From Ophioderma brevispina (lineage: Eukaryota > Echinodermata > Ophiuroidea > Amphilepidida > Ophiodermatidae), in NCBI GenBank assembly GCA_023653785.1, contig JAMKCH010001648.1, positions 62,001-126,000 of the forward strand: a DNA stretch of 64,000 nt, written 5' to 3'. This document shows positions 9,611 to 22,242 of this stretch, one piece after another. The notes beneath the pieces were generated by a model. The model made no database searches. It worked only from the letters and a program-made list of their open reading frames with translations, and was not told the origin of the DNA. Within the stretch, counting starts at the first letter, position 1. Every line of letters begins with the position of its first letter. A program made the position numbers and the translations under genes.

Positions 9611-10445
9611 CACAAGGACAAAACACGCCACAATCGGGAGTTAATCCTAATCCTCGATGAATTACTGGACAATTAAACTCTGTCCCGTCGAAGATGACGC
9701 TAACATAAAAAGTGCCGAATTCAATAGAAGAGGACCCGCTGCTGAGCGAACCCACGCCACTTGACCATCTCTCAACCGTGTCCGAACAATGCAAGATCAG
9801 CAATGAATAGGTACTTGATGAGAAATATTCGGCGTTAAGCCCACTGCTCGATAATTACAGATAGTGAGCTCCCTCCACTGAAGACTAAGCTGGCATCAAA
9901 CGCAGACCGCTGGAGTTAATTCTAAATATATAATGGACCAGTAGACAATTCAACTCCTTGCCTTTGAAGAAAACCAATCAAATGTCGTAAAACGTGCCCA
10001 ATGATATCAAGGCTATATTGCTGAAGATGAATACAAAAAATACTGAAAAAATTGCTGGGTGAACAAATTGACACACAAAATCTTTATAAATATTGAACTC
10101 AAACATTACTCTCTCCTCTTCTTTTTTATTCACAATTTCAGGATTTCCTTTGTCCTTATGTAGTATCAAAAATTACTTAATGAACATATCCATAGAAATA
10201 ATGAAACGGCCGTTGCATCGCCTGAGTGAGTTGAGTTGAGTTGAAATGACTTAACTGAGTGAGTTAAAAAGAAACAGAAACAGTGAGTCCGCAGACCTCC
10301 GGTTTTGGAGTGTGTGCGTATGATACGTGATGAAATCCGATATTGGGTGTGAATATAAAAATAATATATAGGATACGCAGAACCTCCATTTTGGAGTTTT
10401 TGCGTATATACACAAAAACTGCGGTATTACTGTGTTAGACACCTA
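9611..10445. repeat. Duplicated block Q-long, copy 1
   Basis: Colinear with about 12325-13190. It runs from the family Q segment through a region whose second copy encodes a short peptide frame, to a single hairpin unit at 10285-10440 (CCGCAGACCTCCGG, TGCGTAT and ACGCAGAACCTCC words). Copies differ by many one-base indels. Confidence 0.75.
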
Positions 10446-10995
10446 AGTTCCACGCAGTAGATTGATTGATGATAGATCTGGCGATATAGTACAGTTTTAA
10501 TTGATACTTCATGTATTATGTATTATTATATAATATACTGTATTATATAATATAATGTATTATACATTTCAGTCACGTACGATATGTTAAGCTGAATAAA
10601 TTGAATCTTGAAATCTGTCCCAAGTTGGTCTTTGTTGTCACGCAAATTGACCCAGACCCATCAATGATAAAATTTTCTTAAGTAAGTTTAAAAGTCTGAC
10701 CCAAAGTGCTAATAAAAGTATAGAAAACCGGTTAACACGGCCTCCCCGAATCATCTGGTTTTTCGAACGATAAACTATGTTTGACGGCAAAAACAAGATC
10801 TACGTCCGAGATACCAGGCTTTTAAAAACTGATCCGAAAAACATTATAGATACACATATTGGTTGCTAATTTGAAAATACAGCAAAATACTATTTTTTTT
10901 ATTCAATTCCCGAGTGTATTGTGACTAAGCTTAACACTAGATTTGTTAGTCAATCTTTAAAGGGCCGACTCATATCACATAAAAACACACCACCC

Positions 10996-11002
<7 letters not shown>
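10446..11002. other. No gene seen
   Basis: Very AT-rich, including a run of TATTATATAATATA-type palindromes at 10505-10570. Confidence 0.45.

Positions 11003-11043
<41 letters not shown>
11003..11043. repeat. (AT)n microsatellite
   Basis: About 20 AT units, preceded by a CA-rich stretch and followed by ATTATATTATAA. Confidence 0.95.
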
Positions 11044-11047
<4 letters not shown>

Positions 11048-11106
11048 TATAACAAAATTATAACAGTTGGTCATAAATATTGCCGTAAATACATGAGAGT
11101 AAATTC

Positions 11107-11141
11107 ACAACGGTTTCGGGCATCGCCCTTCTTCTAGTGAA
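11107..11141 (-). other. Degenerate hammerhead-like core
   Basis: The minus strand reads CTAGAAGAAGGGCGATGCCC then GAAACCG. GGGC-GAT-GCCC forms a four-pair stem followed by GAAAC, as in stem II and the 3' core of a hammerhead ribozyme. The CUGAUGA box is not intact (CTAGAAGA), so it would be an inactive relic at best. Penelope-like elements are known to carry such motifs. Very uncertain. Confidence 0.25.
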
Positions 11142-12324
11142 TGAGATGAGTAGAGTGGAGAAGTCAAGTATCAGAAATACATTTATGTGTCTAACAACAT
11201 ATAGTCTAAGTACTTCATGTATTTTTATCACAGGGATGGCTGATTATAGGGCTATTTTAAAATTATTAGATTGGCTTCCATTTTGAATTTGGAGTATGAC
11301 TCAATGTTACAAGTGCCATGCACTTGTTCATTGGGTCCTATAGTATATCTAGTATTAAACTCCATAGTTTGATAATATAGGATTGAATAGAAATATACAT
11401 TATGGTGGCGCCATCTTGGATTCTCAAAATGCTCAAGGATGCCCGGGTGGGACCCGGCAGGGATTATTATGTCTACACACCCCTATCTATCATTTTCAGC
11501 AAAATTATTGTGTCCATACTCAACTTACGGTCAGGCCATAACTCGGACCATATCTACCTGAGTAAAAGAAATGTAACACTGGATATTATATGGTCAAGAT
11601 GAGAACCAGAAAATATAGTCAGAGTTGGGTTGAATACGAAGGAAAAAAAAAAAAGAAGAAAGCTTATTACAAGTCACATGTACATTTCAGTAGTATATTA
11701 AAAGAGAATATAATTAAGCTAATCAAAGGGGTGGTCATGGGAGGTAGGAATATATACTTATACGCTGTTACCAATACCGCAATGATAGAGAAATCGTGAA
11801 TGTTTATAAACAAACAAATTTCGAAATTGGAGTCGACAGCCCTAGATTGTGCATTTTTTTTTGTGACCAAAGTGGTAGTACTAGTAGACCCAGATTTTTT
11901 CTTTAATAAATAACAATATGCCGACCCCTTTACAGGTTTCCAAAAATTATTTTCCAATGATGTTAAGATAATTAATACCTAACATTTAAAAACCGTCGGT
12001 ATTTTAAATGGCACACGTCTCCAAAGCGAAGTCGAACAATTTTTTTCAATATTGTATCCTCAGAAGACTGTCGAACATATTTTCTATTAATGATGTTTCA
12101 GGTATATGCGAAATATTAAACAAATTAATGACGCGATTAAGGGAAATGAGGACCAATATGTCCTAAATGACTAAGGGAATCTTTAAAGACAAAATACACA
12201 CATCGTTATGACCCTTTAATCATTTTATTAAACACATTAACATATAAAAAAACATGACTTTAAATATGTTATATAAGGTGCATATTACTTTTACGATGTA
12301 TTTATTTTTTTTGATATACTTGAA
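11142..12324. other. No gene seen
   Basis: Short frames on both strands have no conserved domain or splice pattern. Confidence 0.45.
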
Positions 12325-13064
12325 AGATAAACGGTTGGAAATATCGAGAGTTAATGCTAATTCTCGATGAATTAAACTCTGTCCCGTCGATGATAACGCT
12401 GACATAAAAAGTGCCGAATTCAATACAGCGGACCCACTGCTGAGCGAACCCACGCCACTTGACCCTCTCTCAACCGTGTCCGAACAATGCAAGATAAGCA
12501 ATGAATAGGTACTTGATGAGAAATTTGGGCGTTAAGCCACTGCTCGATGACTTACAGATTAGTGGAGCTCCCTCCCACTGAAAGACTAAGCTGCATTCAA
12601 TACGCCGGACCGTCAATTTAAAAGTGATGGAAATTTTACAGAAATGAGCTGGAGTAATTTAAGTACATACTGGAATCAGAAGACACATCCAACGCCTTTC
12701 CTTTGAAAGAAAATGCGATACCTGACCATCAAAATGTCGTAAACGTGCCCAATGATATCAACATGATTCAAGCATATGCTGAAGATGAATACAAAAAAAT
12801 ACTGCAAAAATACGCGAATACAACTGATCCATGCCGGTGACAAATTGACACAAAACAATCTTTAAATAAAAAAATAGAACTTCAAACATTATTCTCTCCT
12901 CTCTTTTTATTCACAATTTCAAACTTTCCTTTTCCTTATGCCTAGTATTAAAAATTAAATGACTATATCCACTCATATAATAGAAATACTGAAACGGGTA
13001 GTGCATTAACTGACTGAGAGAGTGGACTTAACTGAGTGCGAAAAAAGAACACAGAAAACAGAGT
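12325..13064. repeat. Duplicated block Q-long, copy 2
   Basis: Colinear with 9611-10280. On the plus strand 12672-12838 is an open stretch ending in TGA whose peptide includes NVVNVPNDINMIQAYAEDEY and KKILQKYANTTDPCR; the copy at 9960-10070 keeps the same words but with frameshifts. It may be the tail of an unrecognised element protein. It leads directly into the hairpin array. Confidence 0.65.
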
Positions 13065-14175
13065 ATGTCCGCAGACCCTCCGATTTTGGAGGTGTGCGTT
13101 ATTATACGATGAAACTACGATATTGGAGTGTTAAAATATAATAATATTTAAAGATACGCAGAACCTACGGTTTTGGAGTTTTGCGATGGTTTTTTTTCCG
13201 CAATGACCCTCCGATTTTGGAGATTTTGCGTATTATACGCATAAACTCCGATATTGGAGTGTTAAATATAAATAATAAATTAAAGATACGCAGAACCCTC
13301 CGGTTTTGGAGTTTTTGCGATGTCCGCAGACCCTCCGATGTGGAGTGTGCGTATATACGTGGAAACTCCGATATTGGAGTGTTTAAATATAAATAATAAT
13401 ATTTAAAGATACGCAGAACCTCCGGTTTGGAGTTTTTGCGATGTCCGCAGGACCTCCGAGTTGGAGTGTCTGCGTATTATACGTGGAAAACTCAATATGG
13501 GAAGATGTTTAAATCGAAATTAATAAGATTTAAAGATACGCAGAACCTCCGAATGTTTGGGAGTTTTTGCGATGTCCGCAGCCCCTCTGATTTTGGAGGT
13601 GTGCGTACTATTATACGCTGAAAATCACCGATATTGGATCGTTTAACTATAAATAATAATATTTAAGATACGCAGAACCTCCGGTTTGAGTTTTTGAGAT
13701 GTCCGCAGACCCTCCGATTTGGAGTGTCTGCGTATTATACGTGGAAACTCTATATTGGAGTGTTTAATTAAATAATAACATTTAAGATACGCAAGAACCT
13801 ACGATTTTGGAGTTTTTGCGATGTCGCAGACCCTCCGATTTTGGAGTGTCTGCGATGATAACGTGGACAACTCCTAATATTGGAGTGTTTAAATATCAAT
13901 AATAATATTTAAGATACGCCGACACCTCCGATTTGGAGTTTTTGCGATGTACGCAGACCATCCGATTTTGGAGTGCGTGCGTTTATTTACAGCTGAAAAC
14001 TCGATATAGGAGTGTTTAAATATAAATAATAATATTTAAAGCACGAAGAACCTCCGATTTTGAGTTTTTGCGATGTCCGCAGTTCCTCCGATTTGGAGTG
14101 TGTGTGTATTATACGATGAAACTACGATATTGGAGTTGTTGCGGACGGGCGCAGCCCTCCAAATATGGGAGTAAC
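13065..14175. repeat. Tandem array of ~125-bp hairpin-forming units
   Basis: The phrase GATGTCCGCAG (with variants) starts units at about 13065, 13195, 13319, 13440, 13571, 13698, 13820, 13946 and 14072, spacings 121-131. Each unit has three short inverted repeats built on CTCC-(5-6 nt)-GGAG: one flanked by CGCAGAC/GTCTGCG (clearest at 13704-13732), one in the CTCCGATATTGGAG core, and one flanked by ACGCA/TGCG(T). An AT-rich TTTAAATATAAATAATAAT stretch separates them. No open frame runs through the array. Confidence 0.9.
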
Positions 14176-17100
14176 CTTATACCTCAGAATTGACAAGCCG
14201 ATTTTGGTTTTTACGGAGGTGCGGAAGTATTACCACCGGTGTAGAACTGTGTCACAGGACTGCGAAAGGTATTATCTAAATTGGTACTGCGTGAGAAACT
14301 AACGTTATCAGCCCCCACAGAGAATGTGTGTCAATGAAAAATATTCTCAAATATCTTCGAAAAAGGAAGGGGGTTCTACGGTATTGCATCAGAGTTCAGA
14401 AATTTTGTTCTCTTACGCGAACATCCCTCAACTGATCTGAACAGCCAAAAGAAACCCTTTTGAGAAACTGAACAGTTCTATTCGGTAGTTTTTTTACAGC
14501 AATCTCAATGGGCTCTTCACGTACACACTTCTTCCAATAACAATTTACAAATGCAGAGGCGCCGCTCATTACTCGCATTACTGGGACTGGGGACGTCATA
14601 TTTGTGATTCAGCTTGGGGAGATCTTGAAATTCTGCAACTGTGTTCATGACGTTTCGAGAGACTTTTTAAACCTCAGGTGGTCAAATTATATGCGCATTG
14701 ATAATGGTAAAATCCGGTATGGTCTCGGCTATCGGAAGCTTAAAATAGAATTTACAATAAGACTTTACCGTTGTGATGTTGGTGTGCTTTTTATGTTAGT
14801 AATGTTGAGCCATGAGTCAATCCCGGAAATTAAGGGTTGTAAAAGTACTCCTAAATAATCGTAGATCTGCGCGATATATGTGACTAGTGATGTCTATCTG
14901 TGTAAGTATACTTAGATCATCCTGAACCCACAGTGTAATCATGGAAAGGTGACAGTTAATTTTAATAAGGTGGACAATGCAAATCTGCCATGGACGATTT
15001 TCCGGCAGTGGAACCAAGTTGAACTGGGAAATGCAATGGGAGTATGATTGCTGTCAGAATTAATGCGCCGAACCGTGTTTGTGGGCTCGGTCAAGCATGT
15101 TTTGCATGACACGTAAAATGTACACACATATTACTGCATTCGGTTGTGTGTATACTGAGGTCAGTCACACGAAATGTAATACCACATGCCGCGAATTGCC
15201 AATCGGTGACTAGCGGCCGGTGACTTGTCCATAGAATCTTCTATACAGGCTTCAAGAAAGAGGTCTTGTTTGTGCTCTGATGAGCACCAAACATTTTCCA
15301 CGGTGCTACGTCAGTAGGCTAGCTATTTAATATGCACGCTCGTACTTTCCGCACCGCCGTCTTGGTTTTATACCGTAAAAATAACATGGAAAGTTAAATA
15401 CACTTATTAATGTAAAATTTTAAACCAATTTACTACTGACAGAAGCAATAGGAGAAGAAATACAGGAAAAAATCATGAAATTCTGAAAATGGCAGCCATT
15501 TTGAATTATGCAAATTAGTTATCATTCCACAATAAGATTATGTATTTCTATATAACGTATGAAGCATCATATACTTATTTGATGTAAAACTATTGTTGTA
15601 TGGGCTTTTCAACAAAATATTTAGATCAGTATACAACAAAATGAATGTAAAACACAGGAAGTGGTAAGCCATTTTGGAATTTATGCAAATTAGGTAGTTC
15701 ACCCTTGGGACATTTTTTGTGGACTTTTAGTATGTCATTCTGGGGACCTATAGAATGCATTGTGGTGAAATACAAATTCTATTGCAATTTTTTCCAGGTC
15801 TCATCATAATTTCTCAGCCTAAGTTTTTTTTACGACGAACGCTGTGCGTAAAACCAAACAAAACCCGGAAGTTGCCCAAGAAGTTGAATCTTGATTGTTT
15901 ACCACCAGTTGCGGTGTCCGCCACGTGGCGGCCAAGCCTCAAATAATAGACAACAGCAATATACGACCTTGTCCGTAGATATAAATCAGAAATAAACCGT
16001 ACGTGTTGTTGTTCTTCAGCGTTTTGGATAAGAAAAGATTATGCGAAACAACACAAAAAAAATAGGAGTTTTTATTTTAAAATCTTTTGTGTTTAGGCCT
16101 ATGTGTAAACCAATGACGATGTCGAAATTTAGGATCTTGACCGCTACTGCTAATTGCCTCAGTGCTTTGACCCCGGTAACTTGAAAAGATTAAACATTTG
16201 TACTAAATTTGGCTTGTGTTTAGAATGGTTAACCCGCACAGGTTAGGCCAAGTAAAAAATAAACATGTTTCTCGGTCCGGGTTTTTGGAAAAAACAAGGG
16301 GAGGGCTTTTGATTTTTTAAAAGGCGGCCATTCAAGCTTTTCGTCAACTCCAGGTGCTAACCTTATCGCACGTGAAGTCAAACTAACAGAGAATAAGGTC
16401 TACACAAGATGACAGATTTACAAGTTGTAATGAGTGGAGCACCATGTTTTAGCACATCTTAATATTGTTTAGTTGAGAATACCTCCTAATAAAAAGTATC
16501 AAACGGAAGCCATACGTCATTGACAGAGTTTAGTATGCAAATTCTAAAAATCATAATCGTCGTCAACAGAATAAAACTGAACGAAGACCTCAAATCTTGT
16601 TTATGTAACTCCGCCAGGTCGCATTATTACAGCGTCAACGTACTATGTTATCATGCATTGAAGTGTGGCGCGATATCCAAGGTGCCAAATAAGGGAACGT
16701 TGGGGCAGAAGTAAGGGGACGGACCTGTGTACCCAGGAAACGAGTGCCCATCTCTCTCGGAAGTGATTGGGCCAGACTCACCATAGGTTGCTGTAGGGGG
16801 ATCGCCACACCTCAGTCTACAGAAAGACGAGCTATGACCTCCGCATGGAAAATTAAGTGCCGGTACCCATTATACACCTTTGGGTACGGTAGAGAGGAAA
16901 GATAGGTAAAGCAACCTTACTCAATGACGAAACACATTGACCCAGCGGGGGCTCGAAACCACGAAAAACATTGACACCAGCGGGGCTCGGGCAAGGTGCA
17001 GTTTTTAAAGGGCAAATAAAAAATTGCCTTCAATTGCAAGGGCGAAGGTAATCAGCAATTGTTAAAAGGGCATTCGGCAATTTGTCAATCATGGTAAGGC

Positions 17101-17370
17101 ATCAAGGCATTTTTCATTTCTGAAGTCCATATAGCCAGTCTGATGCAGGAAGGCACGTGAAGCTAAGTCGACTGTTGGACCCAAACCTGAACAAAGCTCC
17201 ATATCGGGCAGTTAGGGGTCACTAGGAGCTATCAGAGGGCAAGGATCTATCTATTAGCCTTTCATATTTTACTTCAGAGGGAGACAAGAATATATGAGAG
17301 TAAAATCATATAGTTTGATTTCTAAAGTTTCAGGATAGTGATGCATTTTGATGACTTCAGGAGACTATCA
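14176..17370. other. No gene recognised; two minor repeats
   Basis: Two diverged ~170-bp copies lie head to tail at about 15380-15530 and 15545-15705, each ending in a GCCATTTTG...ATGCAAATTAG phrase. At 16720-16990 a GC-richer stretch contains GGGGGCTCGAAACC-like words that recall a tRNA-derived SINE box B, but no tRNA fold or box A was found. Remaining short frames look spurious. Confidence 0.45.
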
Positions 17371-17558
17371 CGTAAGATACACTACGCCCATGCCTAAAAT
17401 CATATTGATAATCAGATAGATCGACTACTTAACCTTTGACCTGTCGATACAGTGAGGTAAACAATTGCTTCTTACTGTCACTCATAATAAAAACACGTGT
17501 GTGTTAATTAAAGAAATCAATTGGGATCCCAGTGTTTCTCCTAGTACCCAAACATACA
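17371..17558 (+). repeat. 5' LTR of Ty3/gypsy element
   Basis: Aligns along its length with 22243-22446 (shared words ATTGATA, ATAGATCGA, AACCTT, CTCATAATAAAA, GTGTGTTAAT, GTTTCTCCTAG). CTCATAATAAAA holds an AATAAA polyadenylation signal. It ends at ACATACA just before the primer-binding site. The first base of the expected TG is C. Confidence 0.85.
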
Positions 17559-17590
17559 TGGTGCCAGAAGTGGGATGATTTAACTTTATC

Positions 17591-18060
17591 ATGGCCGAAT
17601 TTCGGAAACCAGAACCACTCTCATTCAGCGGAAATGTGGCTGAAAACTGGAGGCGTTTGGAGAGGACTTTGACATTTTCATCGAAGCCGCTCACGGTAGT
17701 AAGTCCAATAAGGAGAGAGCATACACCTTGCTAAACATAGCGGGCCGAAGCCATGAAAAAGGCCCGTAGTTGAATATAAACCAGCTGTACTAGTTGAAGA
17801 TGGGGCAGTGGTAACCCCGTGAAAGTAAAGGGATTAGCTTACTGAACGAAAGTTTAAAGAAAATATGTCTGCCCCAAAGAACACACAATGAGAGATACAC
17901 GTTCAATTCCATAAATCAAGCACAATGAATCCATTCAGTCTACATAGCAGACTTAAAGACATTGGCAAGACATGTGAAGTTGGCCCATACAGAGAACTAA
18001 TTCGTGATAGACTCGTGTGCGGTATCGCTCAGCAATCACGTCGCCAAACTTTTAACTGAA
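17591..18060 (+). pseudogene. gag remnant
   Basis: ATG at 17591 opens MAEFRKPEPLSFSGNVAENW, typical of mag-like gag N-termini. A frame break follows near 17655; later pieces include RLKDIGKTCEVGPYRELIRD at about 17950-18010. The zinc-knuckle region that should follow is too degraded to read. Confidence 0.75.
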
Positions 18061-18555
18061 AGAACATGATCTAACAAGAATAGAGCAAAAGAAATTTGTA
18101 AAATAAATGAGCAGCCTGAGGTGCATTGCAAACCCGTCCAAACCGGCTGCTACTAATAATTCAGTGTGTGAGCTTAGGCCTGCAAACCGAAGTTACAATA
18201 GGTCCAAAATTCAAAGATAGGTCCAGAAGTCTCAAGTTGCCAAAGCACCAAGTCATGTACATACTGGTCGTGCTAGTGATAGAGCACAAAAGGTTCACAT
18301 GTCAAATGCTCAAACGTTGATACTACACATCCAAGAAATTGGTGGACAAGCTTATGGCAAAAAAGGGTCTGTATGTGTAACTGGGTCCACTTAGGAAAAT
18401 GTTGTCGCAAACTAAAGCGTGAACAGGCAAACCAAGTTCCTGAGCTAGATCACCAAGGATGAAGAGGCCAGGCGTACTATTTTTGGGAGGTGGAAGATTT
18501 GTACGTAGGCAAAAGTGTAGCAGTGAGGACACTATTTAGCAACTGAGATATCAAG

Positions 18556-18660
18556 TGGGTTTGCGACTCTGTCAAGGTTGACACAGGTGCCAAGTGCAAT
18601 GTGGTTCCCATGCATGGGTCCAAGTTGGAGATGTTGATCAGCTGATACAAGCTTCCGTCC
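18556..18660 (+). pseudogene. Retropepsin remnant
   Basis: The frame reads VKVDTGAKCNVVPM with the DTGA active-site motif at 18580-18591, then a stop at about 18643. Flap and C-terminal parts are frameshifted. Confidence 0.8.
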
Positions 18661-18899
18661 AAAGCTGACCGCCTTCCGGTGGCGATAGACAATACAGTAG
18701 GTTCTGGTGAACTTCATGTAGCTATCACAGGTGACAGTACAAGTTGAGTTTCTAGTGCGGTCAGATCGAAATCCTAGGCCACTTATTGGTTGCAGGATTC
18801 TATAAATTTGGGATTCATCACTTTACAGGACAATCTTTCACGAGATCAGTGCATCAAGTCAGCACAACCAGAAATTGAAAGCTACTCAGAGCTTTTGGT

Positions 18900-20330
18900 G
18901 ATGACTTAGGACGGTTGAAAGTAGGTACAAAATGACGCTTGGATGAAAGCGTAACTCCTGTTGTGCGTCCCCAAGGCGCGTACCTAAGCCCATGGAGGAA
19001 GCAGTGAAAACTGAGTTGCACAGGATGGGACTAAACTAGGTGTCATACACCAATTTCAGGGGAACCACTGATGGGTGTCCTCAAGGGTAAGCTCAAAGGA
19101 ATGAAGACACAAATCAATTTCGTGTTGACCATGACCGAAGGCTTGAATCGTGCACTCAAAACGACACATCACCCAAGAGAACGGTAGAGGAAGTCACTGA
19201 GAATATTGCTGATTGTAAGGTGTTCTCGATATTGGCTGCACAAATTCAATTTGGCAAAATGCCCTTGGATGAAAGATCGTCTAAGTTGACTACTTTCAAT
19301 ACTATACTGGTAGGTACAGGTTTGAGAATGCCGTTAGGGGTTTTTTTTGGGGGGGGGGTGGGGGGGGGTGGGGGGGGGTAAAAAAATTAAGGGGGGGGAA
19401 GGGGGGGGGGGGGCGTTCTAAACCAGTCGAGGTGTTCCAGAGTAAATGCGAACAATGTTTTCAGGATACCCATGCGAGATAATTGTGGATGATATCGATT
19501 ATGGTTAGGAGATCGCGAGGGGGGGGGTTTTTGTTTTGGAGCATGATAGAAAACTTGAGCGCGTGTTGGATAGAGCACGCGACGTTGGTCTCCGTCTCAA
19601 TCCCAACAAGTGTAAGTTCAGGCCGAATCAGGTGTCGACGTAGGATCTCATGACGGATGAAGGTGTAAACGGACACTGAGAAAGTCGACGCTATCGCGGA
19701 AATTTCCTGTCCCACGGACCCACTATTGCCGTACACCGCTCTGGTATGTTAACTTATTCTAGGCAAGTTCATAGACAATCTCTCAGAGATAACAGCACAT
19801 TACGTGAGCTGTGCATGACCAATGTGCAATGGCCTGGATTATCCACACAACAGCAAGCCTTCGACAAATTGAAAGCAATAGTAATGAGCCCACCGATATT
19901 ACTATATGATGTGTACAAACCAGTGTACTCACGTGTGATGCAAGTCAGTTTGGACTTGGTTTGCATTGCTCCGAACGGGCAGCCAGTTCGCGTATGCATC
20001 AAGCACATTACGGAAACCGAAAAACGCTACGCACAAATTGAGAAGGAAATGCTATCGATCGTCTTCTCAGCAAGAATTCATCCATCTTTGGAAAAGAGAT
20101 TCTAGTGGAAACGGATCATCAGCCATTAGTGACTATAATGAACAAACCCATCTGAGTGCCTGCCCGGTGCAATCAATGAGCTCGTCCTACAGAGATTACA
20201 ATCTGAAACTGATCTACAAGAAAGGCAAGGAACTTTATCTTGCAAGACACCTGCTAGCGGCCCCACGGCACAGAGAGTCCCAGACCAATTGGACTATGAG
20301 GGATGACGGTTGCTTAGGTTCGGCAAGCTA
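18900..20330 (+). pseudogene. RT and RNase H remnant
   Basis: Pieces in changing frames: a PVVRPQ-type RT entry near 18955, a KPMEEAVKTELHRMG-like stretch near 18990, SKLTTF near 19275, DDIDYG-type residues near 19487, and KLERVLDRARDVGLRLNPNK at about 19551-19610. The RNase H part lies at 19746-20250, including TETEKRYAQIEKEMLSIVF and KLIYKKGKELYLA. A G-run tract at 19337-19413 interrupts RT before the catalytic YxDD region, and the fused region has several indels. Confidence 0.85.
19337..19413 (+). repeat. Poly-G low-complexity tract inside RT
   Basis: G runs of 4, 10, 9, 9, 8 and 13 broken by T, A and AAAAAATTAA. It replaces a few RT codons exactly where conserved sequence is expected on both sides. 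Another run of nine G lies near 19520. Possible sequencing or polishing artefact. Confidence 0.7.
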
Positions 20331-20429
20331 AGACTGAGATACGGCATCGCTGATCAGAATCTTAGATACCACACTTCAGAAACTGATCGTGACAAATCAA
20401 CAGAGGATGGCCAGATTCAGAAAGCCGTG

Positions 20430-21640
20430 TACCCCCGGAAATACGCACCTACTTCCCTTGCGCGAAGAATTAGCGATAGAGGACGGAGTGTTATGAAGGG
20501 TGCTAAAGCCATTATCCCAGAATTGCTACACAAACCCTCCGATGAGATAATGCCACCTAGGTCATATCGGAGCTGACGCACAAGCCAGAGCTTCCGAGCT
20601 AGTCTACTGGCCATCGAGAACTCTGACATTTACGGACACATGTAACGCGTGGGCGATCTGCAATCGTCTGAAAACATCAGCAGAAGGAGCCCTAAAACTC
20701 CATGAAATACCGGACTACCTGCAAAGTGTTGCAACAGATCTGTTTGAGTGGAACAAACTAACAGATATCGTTATGTGGACTCATAAGTGGTGGGTTTGAA
20801 ATGACTCACTCAAAGATCTGAAAGTGAAAACAATTTCACAAAACCAGAGAAGTTTGGCAACACATGAGTGCCACAAATACTGATTAGGACAATGGGAGGA
20901 TCAAATGCGTCCCAACAATTTGAACAGTTCAGCAAAGATGGAACTTCAGCCACGTGACGTCGAGTAGGACTACGCGCAACAAACGGTCTGCAGAAAATGT
21001 CAACAAGTCCAAAAGATCTTAGAAAAGACCAAACGCGATGGATCGGATATTTACATGAACTTGCAACCTACGCATGGGCCCAGACAACACATTGGGTTCA
21101 ACAGCTCAGAGACTCATGTCGCGTGTCACTCGAAAACCCAATTTCACAATAAGAAAAATGCTGAAGGCCTAAGACGTGAAAAACCCAGAAGGTCAGCCAG
21201 CAACTCAAGAAGAAACGCTCTCAGCAGAAGCTCTACTACGACAGACAATCCAAACCACTGCAGCCCCTAAGGCCCAATCAGACAGTACGCATTCAAACCA
21301 AGAAAAAGTTATGAGCGTACAGGTACGGTCTTACAAAGATCTTACACAACCAAATCTATGAAGTAAATCACTGCGAACTACAAAATCCGCAGAAAACGGA
21401 AGCATTCATTCCGTCAATGAAAACCCCCAGTCAACAAACCCCAGCACAAACCTCACAGCCAGCTACAACAGTAGCGCAGCCAGAAAGCCGACCACAGCAA
21501 GTGTAGCACCAGTGAGAATCTGCACCCCTGCTCTGCAGTACAGGATCAGGAAACAACACCCTACCACAGAAAACTGCCAGCCCAGTGAAACCAGATATGG
21601 CAGAATTTCAAAGCCAAACACAAAAGTACAAGGATTTTGA
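20430..21640 (+). pseudogene. Integrase remnant and pol C-terminus
   Basis: Readable pieces include VMKGAKAIIPELLHKPSDEI (about 20492-20550) of the N-terminal integrase domain, CNAWAICNRLK-like zinc residues near 20645, a VATDLFEWNK stretch near 20730 of the catalytic core, and QILIRTMG near 20875. Basic C-terminal sequence continues to about 21640. Frames change repeatedly. Confidence 0.8.
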
Positions 21641-22242
21641 AAAAGTACTAAGCATAATGAGTTTTAATAGTTTTTTTTTTTTAAATTCACAAAGTATGAG
21701 ATAGTGTAAAGTGAACATTGCCGTTTCCATGATGACAACTCGGGAATGGACTTGACTTTGAACTATAGCTAATGTGTAAAAGGATATGTGAGAAATCTTT
21801 AAATCAGAAAAAAGATAGTTGTGACTGAAAGACATCGTGCACCCTCACAGACTGTTTTAAGTTAAAAAAAAAAAAATGTTTCACCTGGTATTCCACCATT
21901 TATGGCAAACTTACTTTTCTAAAAATGTTTAAAAAAAAATACTTTTGGTGTTTAAGACTCTCATCGAAACTTTCGTCCAAGTTTAAAAATATTATGGTAG
22001 GAATTACCAAATAGAAACCTGGGTTTGATCTGGGCATTTCTAAAAACAGCAGAGAGTTATTGTGATAGGAACAGAAAAAAAAAAAAAAAATAAGAAAAGG
22101 AAAAGAAAAAAAAAAGAAAGGGATAGTGAACACTACGAAAGAAGTAACTCACAAAATGGTACAGGCATTTTACATGGCTCTCTTACAGATATAGGAAACA
22201 TGATACTTTAAAGATCATGGTATATCATCTAAGAAGAGGGGA

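Noticed and set aside
16720..16990. tRNA gene or tRNA-derived SINE
   Set aside because: A GGGCTCGAAACC word resembles box B, but no box A at the proper distance or cloverleaf could be drawn.
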